From NCBI GenBank assembly GCA_900548285.1, contig URKE01000064.1:1-7958 (forward strand): a stretch of DNA of 7,958 nt. Reading direction: 5' to 3'. A program made the position numbers and the translations under genes. Numbering within the stretch: the stretch's first letter is position 1; each line of letters begins with the position of its first letter. Positions 7,576 to 7,958 of this stretch are shown in pieces. The notes beneath the pieces are model-generated. The model was given only the letters and a program-made list of their open reading frames with translations. It was not told the DNA's origin and did no database searches. Source of the DNA: an uncultured Eubacteriales bacterium. GTDB lineage: Bacteria; Bacillota; Clostridia; Christensenellales; Borkfalkiaceae.

Positions 7576-7593
7576 AAAATAACGTGATATAAT
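7565..7593 (+). promoter_or_regulatory. Extended -10 promoter for the DtxR-family gene
   Basis: A perfect TATAAT at 7588-7593 is preceded by TG at 7585-7586, giving an extended -10 (TGATATAAT). TTGCTT at 7565-7570 serves as a partial -35 (first three bases match) at exactly 17 bases. Transcription would start near 7600, leaving a leader of under 20 bases. A second -10-like TATAAA at 7595-7600 with TTTTCA at 7571-7576 may be an alternative. No palindrome like the one at 863-882 overlaps this promoter, so autoregulation is not evident. Confidence 0.75.
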
Positions 7594-7617
7594 GTATAAA
7601 AAGCGCGGGAGAAAAAT

Positions 7618-7958
7618 ATGGTAGACAACGAATCGCAGGAAATGTATCTCGAAACGATACTTAGATTAAAAAAGAAAAAGGGTAGTGTGCGAGCGATAGA
7701 CGTAGCGGAAGAACTCGGTTATTCCAAGCCGAGCGTTTCCCGCGCCGTGGGAATAATGAAAAAAGACGGTTTTATAGTTGTGCATGCCGACGGACTTATA
7801 GACCTTACCGAAACGGGTAAGGATAAAGCCGAAAATATTTTTTCTCGTCATAAATCGCTGACTCAAGCCCTTGTCGTGATGGGACTTTCGCCCGAGGCAG
7901 CGGAAGAAAACGCCTGCCGCGTGGAACACGTTATCACCGAAGAAGCGTTCGAGGCTAT
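7618..7958 (+). CDS. DtxR-family iron-type metal-dependent repressor (3' end beyond window)
   Basis: The first 113 residues of a DtxR/MntR-family transcriptional regulator; the frame is open at the window edge. The N-terminal winged helix-turn-helix spans about 8-65, with recognition helix around SKPSVSRAVGIMKKDGF. The dimerisation and metal-binding region begins with TETGKDKAE (64-72). Putative metal ligands, aligned by eye, are Met9 (DtxR Met10), His78 (DtxR His79) and Cys100-x-x-Glu103-His104 (DtxR Cys102, Glu105, His106). The MntR equivalents of Met9 and Cys100 are Asp8 and Glu99, so this protein has the iron-type set. The ancillary DtxR Glu83 appears to be Thr82 here. Start ATG 7618 is supported by GGGAG at 7607-7611, six bases upstream. 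With ferrous iron bound it would repress iron-uptake genes; the adjacent transporter run is the obvious candidate target. Whether a C-terminal SH3-like domain follows cannot be seen. Confidence 0.9.
   Translation, partial: MVDNESQEMYLETILRLKKKKGSVRAIDVAEELGYSKPSVSRAVGIMKKDGFIVVHADGLIDLTETGKDKAENIFSRHKSLTQALVVMGLSPEAAEENACRVEHVITEEAFEA

Noticed and set aside
1..7958. CRISPR array, tRNA or rRNA genes, insertion sequence or attachment site
   Set aside because: No regularly spaced direct repeats, cloverleaf-like stretches, transposase-like frames or terminal inverted repeats were found; the genes are intact and tightly packed.

Overview
The window reads as a chromosomal piece of an anaerobic, low-to-moderate-GC member of the Firmicutes, probably a gut-type clostridium. 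The grounds are strong AGGAG-type ribosome binding sites, short intergenic gaps, one-way gene packing, lysine- and isoleucine-rich proteins and the kinds of families present. No ribosomal RNA or other taxonomic marker is here, so this placement is an inference. All six genes are on the + strand.

Layout. (1) Bases 15-734 encode a stand-alone cytoplasmic transglutaminase/protease-fold protein. (2) Bases 735-962 are a 228-base non-coding gap. It holds a weak promoter candidate, a short hairpin followed by eight T's, and a perfect 8+8 inverted repeat with half-sites like a DtxR/IdeR box. (3) Bases 963-7509 hold four tightly packed transporter genes. They are a LolD/MacB-type ATPase, its 8-TM double-FtsX permease, and two type IV (exporter-fold) ABC half-transporters whose reading frames overlap by 14 bases and which look like a heterodimer. 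The half-transporters resemble the YbtP/YbtQ and IrtA/IrtB metallophore importers more than ordinary multidrug exporters. (4) After a 108-base gap with a good extended -10 promoter, a DtxR-family metal-dependent repressor begins at 7618 and runs off the window end.

How the parts may work together. The visible metal ligands of the regulator (Met9, Cys100, Glu103, His104) match the iron-type DtxR/IdeR pattern, not the manganese-type MntR pattern (Asp, Glu). An iron-type repressor directly after an IrtAB/YbtPQ-like pair, with a DtxR-like palindrome ahead of the whole transporter run, suggests an iron-responsive locus. Its substrate could be an iron-chelate or a related metallophore. The LolD/FtsX module in the same run could export a partner molecule, work on the envelope, or be an unrelated passenger. 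No siderophore synthesis gene, substrate-binding lipoprotein or siderophore reductase is visible here. The transglutaminase-like gene appears to be a separate unit.
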